This document shows positions 5,176 to 10,989 of a DNA stretch of 10,989 bases, piece by piece. Positions within the stretch are counted from its first letter, which is position 1, and every line of letters starts with the position of its first letter. The notes under the pieces were generated by a model. The model had not been told where the DNA came from. It was given only the letters and a program-made list of their open reading frames with translations, and ran no database searches. This stretch comes from Thermoproteota archaeon. GTDB lineage: Archaea; Korarchaeota; Korarchaeia; B14-G2. The stretch covers positions 1-10,989 of the forward strand of contig QMWA01000040.1 in NCBI GenBank assembly GCA_003661385.1, in the 5' to 3' direction. A program made the position numbers and the translations under genes.

Positions 5176-7299
5176 TTAGGCCAGCTGCGCTGGCATCTGA
5201 GCTCTTGGCCTGCTGAGAGAGGGCGGGACGGCTCTTATCGCCTGAGCGAAGTGCCTCATTCCCACAGGCTTCGGCTTGTAGTCTCCTCTTATTGCTATCA
5301 TGGCTGCCTCTCTGCATACTGCTGCTATGTCCGCGCCCGTGTATCCTTCAGTCATCTCTGCTAGCTTCCAGAAGTCTACGTCCTCAGCTAGAGGCATCTT
5401 CCTGGTGTGTATCTGGAATATCTCTGCTCTAGCCTTTAGGTCTGGTGGCGGCACGTACAGGAGCTTCTCAAGCCTTCCTGGCCTGAGGAGAGCTGGATCA
5501 AGCACCTCAGGCTTGTTCGTGGCCGCTAGGACTATGACGTTCTGCAGTGGGACTATGCCATCCATCTCGGTGAGGAGCTGGTTGACAACCCTCTCTGCGA
5601 CTCCAGAGGAGTCTGTGGTCCCCCTAGCTGGGGCTATGGCGTCTACCTCGTCGAAGAAGATCACACAGGGGGCTACCTGCCTTGCTCTCCTGAACACCTC
5701 TCTCACAGCCTTCTCGGACTCACCTACCCACTTGCTCAGCAGCTCTGGCCCCCTTATGCAGATGAAGTTGGCTCCACTCTCTGTGGCCACAGCTTTAGCC
5801 AGCAGGGTCTTCCCTGTGCCAGGTGGCCCATACAGGAGGATTCCCCTGGGAGGCTCGATACCCATCTCCCTGAACACCTCAGGGTACCTCAGTGGTGCTT
5901 CAACAGACTCCCTTAAGACCTGCTTGACCTCCTTTAGGCCTCCTATGTCGCTCCAGTGGACTTCAGGGACCTCCACGTACACCTCCCTTAGCAGAGTGGG
6001 CTGGATGTGCTTCATAGCCTCGAGGAAGTCCTGCATCTCCACCCTGAGCTTGCTGAGGAGCCCTCTGGTGACCTTCAGAGAGCTCAGGTCAGCTTTCGGA
6101 AGGACCCTTCTGAGAGCGTTCATTGCAGCTTCTCTAGCTAGGGCAGCTAGGTCTGCTCCGGTGTAGCCGTGTGTGGCATCAGCTATCTCATCTAGCCTGA
6201 CCGACTCCGCTAGAGGCATGCTCCTGGTGTGTATCCTGAGTATCTCAAGCCTCTCCCTCCTGTCTGGGAGGTGTGTCTCTATTTCCCTATCGAACCTGCC
6301 CGGCCTCCTGAGCGCTGGGTCTACTCCACCGACCCTGTTCGTCGCAGCTATCACGATCACTCTCCCCCTCTCCTTTAGGCCGTCCATGAGCGCTAGAAGC
6401 TGAGCTACAACTCTCCTCTCAAGCTCCCCTGTAACCTCCTCCCTCCTCGGAGCTATGGCATCTATCTCGTCTATGAAGACTATGGAGGGAGCGTTCTCCT
6501 CAGCCTCCCTGAATATCTCCCTGAGCCTGGCTTCTGACTCCCCGTAGAACTTGCTCATGATCTCAGGGCCGTTGATTGAGATGAAGTATGCTCCAACCTC
6601 GTTTGCCAGAGCTTTAGCTAGCAGAGTCTTCCCTGTGCCAGGTGGCCCATAGAGGAGCACACCCTTAGGAGGCTCTATCCCAAGGTGCCTGAAGAGCTCA
6701 GGGTACCTTATGGGAAGCTCAACAACCTCCCTGATCTTCGCCTTGGCCTCCTCTAAGCCACCTATGTCCTCCCACGTGACCTTCGGAATGCCTCTTAGGG
6801 CTTCAGCTGGAGCACCGCGGAGCACAATCCTAGTCTCATCTGTCACGTAGACGGTGTGAGAGGGGTGCGCAGACGCAACCAGGAACCTGAGCTCGGTAGC
6901 TAGCACTGGGACGGCGATAAGCTCACCACGTGACAGAGGCCTACCTAAGAGCTGCTGCTTGAGGTAGCTTACCAGCTCCAGGTCGAAGCCTACTTGGTCA
7001 ACTGGAGCGAGCACGACCCTGGAGGCAGGGGACACTTCGACCTTCCTGACAGCAACGTACTCGCCGAGACCTGCTCCAGCCTGCTGCCTCACATGCCCAT
7101 CTACCCTGATCAGGTCAGAGCCCTCGTCATCAGGGTCGTGCCAAGCTTGGCATACGACAGCCCCTCTAGGCGAGGAGATCTCAATGAAGTCTCCATTAGC
7201 AGCATTGAGCTCGACCATGGACTTGTGGCTAAGCCTAGCGACCTTCCTATAGACATCTTCAGGCCTAGCCTCAGCAACCCTGAGCCTAAGCAGCTTCAT
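5176..7299 (-). CDS. cdc48: CDC48/VCP-type double AAA+ ATPase
   Basis: A 707-residue protein in the archaeal CDC48 (VAT/p97) layout: an N-terminal double-psi-barrel and beta domain (1-165), D1 (~173-400) and D2 (~447-690). D1 has Walker A GPPGTGKT (218-225), Walker B IVFIDEID (273-280), pore loop KFYGES and arginine fingers in RRPGRFD (331-337). D2 has Walker A GPPGTGKT (491-498), Walker B IFFDEVD (547-553), pore loop KWVGES and RPGRLEK (606-612), where RFDR is more usual. Homohexamers unfold substrates by threading, often feeding the proteasome. The start ATG 7299 has AGGTG at 7310-7314 and a TATA box at 7336-7343. It is monocistronic. It is slightly shorter than the usual 730-760 residues and ends in a basic/Pro-rich tail rather than a HbYX motif (last residues AQLA). 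Confidence 0.97.
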   Translation of the reverse strand: MKLLRLRVAEARPEDVYRKVARLSHKSMVELNAANGDFIEISSPRGAVVCQAWHDPDDEGSDLIRVDGHVRQQAGAGLGEYVAVRKVEVSPASRVVLAPVDQVGFDLELVSYLKQQLLGRPLSRGELIAVPVLATELRFLVASAHPSHTVYVTDETRIVLRGAPAEALRGIPKVTWEDIGGLEEAKAKIREVVELPIRYPELFRHLGIEPPKGVLLYGPPGTGKTLLAKALANEVGAYFISINGPEIMSKFYGESEARLREIFREAEENAPSIVFIDEIDAIAPRREEVTGELERRVVAQLLALMDGLKERGRVIVIAATNRVGGVDPALRRPGRFDREIETHLPDRRERLEILRIHTRSMPLAESVRLDEIADATHGYTGADLAALAREAAMNALRRVLPKADLSSLKVTRGLLSKLRVEMQDFLEAMKHIQPTLLREVYVEVPEVHWSDIGGLKEVKQVLRESVEAPLRYPEVFREMGIEPPRGILLYGPPGTGKTLLAKAVATESGANFICIRGPELLSKWVGESEKAVREVFRRARQVAPCVIFFDEVDAIAPARGTTDSSGVAERVVNQLLTEMDGIVPLQNVIVLAATNKPEVLDPALLRPGRLEKLLYVPPPDLKARAEIFQIHTRKMPLAEDVDFWKLAEMTEGYTGADIAAVCREAAMIAIRGDYKPKPVGMRHFAQAIRAVPPSLSRPRAQMPAQLA

Positions 7300-7335
7300 C
7301 TGTAGCAGGCACCTGGTCAGAGATGCTGGTGGCGC

Positions 7336-7350
7336 TATATTTAGCTAATG
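7336..7350 (-). promoter_or_regulatory. Archaeal TATA promoter for cdc48
   Basis: On the minus strand CATTAGC precedes TAAATATA (7336-7343). The centre near 7340 predicts transcription start near 7314 and a ~15-base leader before ATG 7299. Confidence 0.6.
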
Positions 7351-7833
7351 GCTTCAGGTGAGAAGCTGCTAGCGACCGTGTCACAGTAGAGGAGGCTAGA
7401 GGGTATTTCAGCCAGCTTAGAGGCAGCTGAAGCTGGCGCCTGGGGAGGAGCCTGGGTGGGTTGAAGTGGGCTGAAGGCAGGCTAGGCAGCGTGAATAGAC
7501 GCCTGTAAGCTGCCTGCTGCAGCACAGCTCTATGCAGGCTACCAGGCCTGTGGCGAGGCTGCTTAGAGCTCAAGGGAGGAGGTGTGGGTGTGCTGTGCAT
7601 CGCTGTAGGCTCCACAGCTGTGAGGAGCTTCTTAGCGGCATGAGCACAGAGCTGAAGGCAAACTAGAGGCTCTGAATCCATGGGGTGAGCTATTACTGGT
7701 AGATGGCATGGAAGCTATGGCGTCAGTAGAGTTCTAGTCATAGGTGATGAGAGGAGAGGCATGTCATGGAGGAGATGGAAGACATGTGGTATAGTGGGTG
7801 AGCTGGCTTCAGCCTCAGCTGGTATGATGACGC
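7351..7833. other. Long intergenic stretch with no convincing gene
   Basis: About 480 bases between the cdc48 promoter and the facing nitroreductase promoter. A minus-strand frame through 7681 is Ser/Pro/His-rich, overlaps the start of cdc48 and has no SD, so I do not call it. Visible contents are an 8-bp perfect hairpin at 7411-7437, a 10-base palindrome CACAGCTGTG at 7613-7622, a 6-bp inverted repeat CATGTC/GACATG (7760-7765 and 7781-7786), and about 15 AGCT sites. GTGATGA (7744-7750) and ATGATGA (7824-7830) match box C of C/D RNAs but no CTGA follows within range. In a genome this compact the length is unusual and an untranslated RNA is possible. Confidence 0.5.
7411..7437. repeat. Perfect 8-bp inverted repeat (hairpin)
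   Basis: GCCAGCTT at 7411-7418 pairs exactly with AAGCTGGC at 7430-7437 across an 11-base loop. There is no T-run on either side, so it does not look like a terminator. Its sense strand and role are unknown. Confidence 0.5.
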
Positions 7834-7840
7834 TTATATC
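7833..7840 (+). promoter_or_regulatory. Probable TATA box for the nitroreductase gene
   Basis: CTTATATC is centred ~35 bases before TTG 7872, predicting transcription start near 7862. The BRE is weak, so this is less certain than the other promoters. Confidence 0.45.
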
Positions 7841-7871
7841 ATGGTGGTGGAATGGGATGTGGTGAGCGTGG

Positions 7872-8456
7872 TTGGAGTTTGTGGATGTGCTTGCAGCTAG
7901 AAAGTCTGTTAGGTCGTACTCTGATAGAGATGTCCCTGACGACGCAGTTAGCTTTATTCTGGAGGCTGCCAACTCGGCGCCTTCTGCTGGAGACCTGCAG
8001 GCTTATGAGATTGTGGTTGTGAGGGATAAGAGCGTTAAAGCTAAGCTTGCTAGAGCTGCTCTTGGGCAGTGGTTTATAGCTGAGGCTCCAGTTGACCTGG
8101 TGTTTCTGGCTAACCCTGAGAGGTCTAGGTGGAGGTATGGGAGCCGTGGTGAAAGGCTTTACTGCATCCAGGATGCCACCATAGCTGCCACGTTTGCCAT
8201 GCTGGCTGCCACGAGCCTCGGGCTCGGCACCTGCTGGGTTGGGGCCTTCGATGACAGGGCTGTGCTTGAGGCCATTGAAGCTGAAAGCCCTCTCATACCA
8301 GTGGCGATAATCTCAGTTGGCTACCCAGCTGAGGAGCCTAGGACAACCCCTAGGAGGGATATCAGAGAGCTTGCTAGCCTGGATAAGCTAGGGAACCCAT
8401 ATCCATACAAGCCTGTTGAACCCAAGCTGAGGAGGCCAGCTGAAATCCTGATCTAG
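7872..8456 (+). CDS. Nitroreductase-family flavoprotein
   Basis: A 194-residue protein of the FMN-dependent nitroreductase fold. Visible family marks are the N-terminal ARKSVRSYSDRDVP (9-22, basic residues for FMN phosphate), EAANSAPSAGDLQAYEIVVV (31-50), the central helix DATIAATFAMLAATSLGLGTCWVGAF (101-126) and the C-terminal VAIISVGYP (144-152). Such enzymes use NAD(P)H to reduce nitro compounds, quinones or flavins; the sequence does not fix a substrate, and the annotated genes around it give no pathway. The start is TTG 7872 with GGTGAG at 7861-7866; a TGA at 7863-7865 closes the frame upstream. The gene stands alone, divergent from cdc48 and convergent with the hisS operon. The C-terminal tail (PYPYKPVEPKLRRPAEILI) is of a type often seen in archaeal members. 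Confidence 0.93.
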   Translation: MEFVDVLAARKSVRSYSDRDVPDDAVSFILEAANSAPSAGDLQAYEIVVVRDKSVKAKLARAALGQWFIAEAPVDLVFLANPERSRWRYGSRGERLYCIQDATIAATFAMLAATSLGLGTCWVGAFDDRAVLEAIEAESPLIPVAIISVGYPAEEPRTTPRRDIRELASLDKLGNPYPYKPVEPKLRRPAEILI

Positions 8457-8569
8457 GCTTGGTGCACGATAGCAAGGTCTCAGCTTTATCGCTGGCTGCA
8501 GAAGCCACCCCACCTGCTCTGGCTCTATTGGCGCTTTACGCTGAGCTGGGGAGCTGAGAGGCTTAGCGT

Positions 8570-8959
8570 TCACTCTGGCTTAGCTAGGAGCTTGAGAGGC
8601 TTCCTCCAGACAGCCGTCAGCTTCAGCCTCACTCCCCTTGACAGCAGAGCCATTACCTTCGAGCTCTCCTCTACCCTCTTGGCTATCTTGTCAGCCTGCT
8701 CTCTCCTCTCGGTCCAGAGGGTCAGTGTGAGGTTTACTCCGGTGGAGGTGAGCTCTGCTAGCGCTGACGAGGCCTTTAGGCCTATTTGGAGCTCCTTGGC
8801 TGCTTTCTCTGCCTGTATGACAGCGTCTCCGGCTAGAGCTGACAGTAGAGCCTCTATTGGGGCCATCCCGTGCTCTGGTGGCTGGTCTAGCACGAGCTCG
8901 TGGTCTCCTGCCCTCACTAGAGCCCCATGTGGGTGCAAGCTTTCAGCGTAGGCTCTCAC
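8570..8959 (-). CDS. OsmC-like protein lacking both catalytic cysteines
   Basis: 129 residues, no cysteine at all. The helix segment GMAPIEALLSALAGDAVIQAEKAAKEL (31-57) aligns with the OsmC/Ohr pattern in which P-x-E-LLLAALAGC carries the peroxidatic cysteine; here that position is D45. The segment ADKIAKRVEESSKVMALLSRGVRL (89-112) aligns with the helix carrying the second cysteine, here Ser100/Lys101. OsmC proteins normally reduce organic hydroperoxides as dimers; this one should not, so it may bind a ligand or partner instead. Start is GTG 8959, overlapping the GTPase stop in GTGA, with GAGGTG (8966-8971) as SD. Last gene of the hisS operon. The fold assignment rests on pattern recognition and is moderately sure. 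Confidence 0.75.
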   Translation of the reverse strand: MRAYAESLHPHGALVRAGDHELVLDQPPEHGMAPIEALLSALAGDAVIQAEKAAKELQIGLKASSALAELTSTGVNLTLTLWTERREQADKIAKRVEESSKVMALLSRGVRLKLTAVWRKPLKLLAKPE

Positions 8960-10149
8960 TCTAGCACCTCGATGCAGACTCCTCCAGCTACTGTCCTTGA
9001 GCCCCCTCTCAGCTGTGCTCTGAGAGCTATCCTGCTCACCACTGGGTTCAGGCTGTGCTCTTCAACTGGGAGGGGGCGTGTCCCCTCTACCTTGAGCTTA
9101 AGCATGGTGTGCTCACCTTCGCTTGCAGCCTCTAGGATCTGGCACTGTGCTCTGGCCTGGTGCACGTATGCTAGCAGAGACCTCCTAGGCTTGAGGACAT
9201 CAGGTACTTTGGCGTGTACTCTCGCGGTGATCTCTCTAGCTGACTTAGGTGGGCTGTCAGCTGACCCAGCTAGGAAGCCTCTTTTCACCTGGTATCTTGC
9301 TATCCCCTTGAGCTTGACTCCGATGTCCTCTCCAGCTTTGGCTTCCTCTAGCCTAGCGCCCCACGACTCGATGGACTCAGCTACCCCCTTGGCACCTGAT
9401 GGAGCTAGCACAAGCTCCATGCCCACCTTAGCTACACCTGTGGCGACCACACCTGTGATGACGTTCGGCCTCTCATAGTACCTTTGGACTGGGAGCCTCA
9501 TTGGGAGGCTTAGAAGCCTCTCTGGCTCCCTCAGCTTGGCTAAGGATTCAGCTAGTGTTGGGCCGCTGTACCAGCTCATCTTGCTGCTTGGCTCAGCTAT
9601 GTTCTCACGCTCTCTAGCTGACACCGGTATGATCGCAGTGACGTCTATGCCAGCTGACTTAGCTGCCTCCTCGACCACCAAGGCTGTAGACTCGTATGCA
9701 GCCTTGGAGTAGCCTACAGCATCCATCTTGGAAACGACAGCTATGCACTGGGCTACTGAGATTAAGGCTGCTGTTGTGAGGCAGTCTTCTAGCTTGGCTG
9801 TGGAGCTCGACGTGGGGTCTGCCACAGCTAGGACAGCATCAGCCTGCATTAGGCCTGACATGAGGCTGTGGACTCCCCTCTCGAGCCCAGGCGTGTCTAC
9901 CAGCCTAACTGCCTTCCCTCTGATCTCTAGTGGCTCACAGGCTTTCACCTCAAGTGTGTGGCCTAGCCTCCTCTCCTCCATGCTCTTGTCTAGCAGGTAG
10001 GCGTAGCCTCTGTCCTCTCCGGATAGAGCTATGGACTCTCTCCTGAGCCTCTCTATGAAGCTGTCTGGTGCCTTGCTGAAGCTGTGGAGGAGTGAGCCCA
10101 GGAGCATCGACTTGCCACAGCCTGCCTCCCCTACTACAGCTACGTTCAC
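8956..10149 (-). CDS. Divergent EF-1alpha-like GTPase without the catalytic histidine
   Basis: A 397-residue translation-factor GTPase. G1 is GEAGCGKS (7-14) in place of GHVDHGKS; switch I keeps the magnesium-binding Thr (EERRLGHT, T65); G3 is DTPGLE (85-90) where EF-1alpha has D-A-P-G-H-R, so the GTPase histidine is Leu89; G4 is SKMD (140-143); G5 is VSARE (176-180). MSWYSGPTLAESL (191-203) matches the EF-1alpha MKWYNGPTL element, and beta-barrel domains follow at about 216-300 and 303-397, with ALRAQ near the end. It is shorter than the ~430 residues of archaeal EF-1alpha. It cannot be the main elongation factor; it may be a slow or switch-type GTPase with a specialised tRNA or ribosome role. 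GTG 10149 shares one base with the hisS stop; GGTGGGAG lies just upstream. The OsmC-like gene overlaps its end by four bases. Confidence 0.88.
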   Translation of the reverse strand: MNVAVVGEAGCGKSMLLGSLLHSFSKAPDSFIERLRRESIALSGEDRGYAYLLDKSMEERRLGHTLEVKACEPLEIRGKAVRLVDTPGLERGVHSLMSGLMQADAVLAVADPTSSSTAKLEDCLTTAALISVAQCIAVVSKMDAVGYSKAAYESTALVVEEAAKSAGIDVTAIIPVSARERENIAEPSSKMSWYSGPTLAESLAKLREPERLLSLPMRLPVQRYYERPNVITGVVATGVAKVGMELVLAPSGAKGVAESIESWGARLEEAKAGEDIGVKLKGIARYQVKRGFLAGSADSPPKSAREITARVHAKVPDVLKPRRSLLAYVHQARAQCQILEAASEGEHTMLKLKVEGTRPLPVEEHSLNPVVSRIALRAQLRGGSRTVAGGVCIEVLE

Positions 10150-10989
10150 TACCGTGCTCCCACCCTGCTGGCCACTAGGGCAGCTGCCTCCTCTGGGGTT
10201 AGCGTGACCTGCTTCTTCTCGCCCATGATTCTCAAAGCCACCTTGCCTTCAGCAGCCTCCTTCTCGCCTACAATCGCTACAAATGGTATCTCCATTCTGG
10301 AAGCGAAGGACAGCGATTCCCTGATGCTCCTCCTCATGATGTCCATCTCAACCCTGACTCCAGCCTCCCTGAGCTTCCTAGAGACCTCTATGGCATAGGG
10401 GAGCACGCTTGCTGAGACTGCAGCCACATACACGTCTGCTCTGGCTGGAGGCGGGAACTCCACCCCCGACTTCTCCATCGCTAGCACCAGCCTGTAGAAG
10501 CCCAGGGCGAAGCCTGTAGCTGGCATGCTTGGGCCACCGAACTCCTCCACCAGCTTGTCGTAGCGGCCTCCTCCGCATACCTGCTTCTGAGCACCGAGGT
10601 ATGGGCAGTGTATCTCGAAGACTGTTCCAGTGTAGTACTCTAGTCCTCTAGCTATGCTCAGGTCAGCTACATAGTCCTCTACACCGTAGTATGGGAGCAG
10701 GTCTAGAACCTCCCTGTACACGTCTAGGGCCCTTAGAGCTGAGGGGTAGCTGGAGAACACCCTCCTAGCTGCGCTTAGCACGCTGTCCCGTGGGCCACGC
10801 AAGCTCATCGTCCTAAAGAGGGCTTCAGCTGTGCTGCTGCTGAGCTTAGCCTTCTTCAGCTCCCCATTCTCCTCGTACTCTATGCCGTAGTAGACCCACC
10901 TTGCCTTCTGGGCCTCCTTGAGGTCTCTGATTGAGTTCTCGACGAGCTCAGCTAGCTCTCCTCTCCTGCCGCTTTTGTAGAGCTCCTTC
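10149..10989 (-). CDS. hisS: Histidyl-tRNA synthetase (5' end cut by window edge)
   Basis: The last 279 codons of a class II synthetase; the frame stays open to the right edge, so an internal ATG at 10808 is not the start. Histidyl-specific motifs are RGLEYYTGTVFEI and VCGGGRYDKLVEEFGG, which form the histidine pocket; motif 3 reads TGFALGFYRLVLAM, keeping the essential Arg but with Tyr where Glu (GxER) is usual. The C-terminal anticodon-binding domain starts near ADVYVAAVS and runs through RRSIRESLSFASRMEIPFVAIVG to LTPEEAAALV. The enzyme charges tRNA-His with histidine in the cytoplasm. It leads directly into the EF-1alpha-like GTPase with a one-base overlap (TAG/GTG), so synthetase and GTPase are cotranslated. 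Motifs 1 and 2 are outside the window. Confidence 0.95.
   Translation of the reverse strand, partial: KELYKSGRRGELAELVENSIRDLKEAQKARWVYYGIEYEENGELKKAKLSSSTAEALFRTMSLRGPRDSVLSAARRVFSSYPSALRALDVYREVLDLLPYYGVEDYVADLSIARGLEYYTGTVFEIHCPYLGAQKQVCGGGRYDKLVEEFGGPSMPATGFALGFYRLVLAMEKSGVEFPPPARADVYVAAVSASVLPYAIEVSRKLREAGVRVEMDIMRRSIRESLSFASRMEIPFVAIVGEKEAAEGKVALRIMGEKKQVTLTPEEAAALVASRVGAR

Noticed and set aside
5300-6166. A 288-codon frame antisense to cdc48
   Set aside because: It is Ser/Leu-rich, mirrors the highly conserved D2 and linker coding frame on the other strand, and has no promoter or SD.
7286-7681. A 131-codon minus-strand frame upstream of and overlapping cdc48
   Set aside because: It runs through the cdc48 promoter and start codon, has Ser/Pro/His-rich composition typical of non-coding DNA, and no SD.
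7744-7830. C/D box RNA, from GTGATGA at 7744 and ATGATGA at 7824
   Set aside because: No CTGA box D lies within 60 bases downstream of either, and no terminal stem is visible.
7715-7972. An 85-codon minus-strand frame antisense to the nitroreductase start
   Set aside because: His/Ser/Thr-rich, no family likeness, and it overlaps a well-supported gene and its promoter.
8927-9478. A 183-codon plus-strand frame opposite the GTPase
   Set aside because: A shadow of the well-supported GTPase frame, Ser/Leu/Pro-rich without recognisable motifs.

Overview
The window reads as a compact archaeal genome, most likely a thermophile near the Thermoproteota/Korarchaeota. The evidence is a two-AAA-domain CDC48 ATPase, an EF-1alpha-like GTPase, an archaeal-type SufC/SufB pair, a KaiC/RadA-like ATPase, arginine codons that are almost all AGG/AGA, BRE/TATA-type promoters 30-45 bases ahead of first genes, and common TTG and GTG starts. 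The lineage is an inference; the domain Archaea is well supported. No rRNA, tRNA, CRISPR array, transposase or insertion sequence was seen.

Layout. 1-1682 (minus): sufC followed by a SufB/SufD-family scaffold cut by the left edge, a two-gene Fe-S assembly unit. 1822-3138 (plus): a small acidic protein of unknown function with its own promoter, then a promoter-led pair made of a 57-residue zinc-ribbon protein and a single-domain RecA/KaiC-like ATPase. 3215-4917 (minus): a tight operon of an exported, C-terminally anchored protein, a polytopic membrane protein and a winged-helix regulator. 5176-7299 (minus): CDC48. 7351-7833 is a long stretch with no convincing gene. 7872-8456 (plus): a nitroreductase-fold flavoprotein. 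8570-10989 (minus): hisS (5' end outside the window), a divergent EF-1alpha-like GTPase and a cysteine-free OsmC-like protein, joined by 1-base and 4-base overlaps.

The housekeeping content is Fe-S assembly, protein unfolding and histidyl-tRNA synthesis. The two least ordinary parts are (i) the hisS-linked GTPase and OsmC-like protein, both of which lack hallmark catalytic residues of their families, and (ii) the exported/membrane/winged-helix operon, whose proteins I cannot assign to a known system. At the base-composition level the tetranucleotide AGCT is strikingly dense, most clearly in the non-coding stretches.
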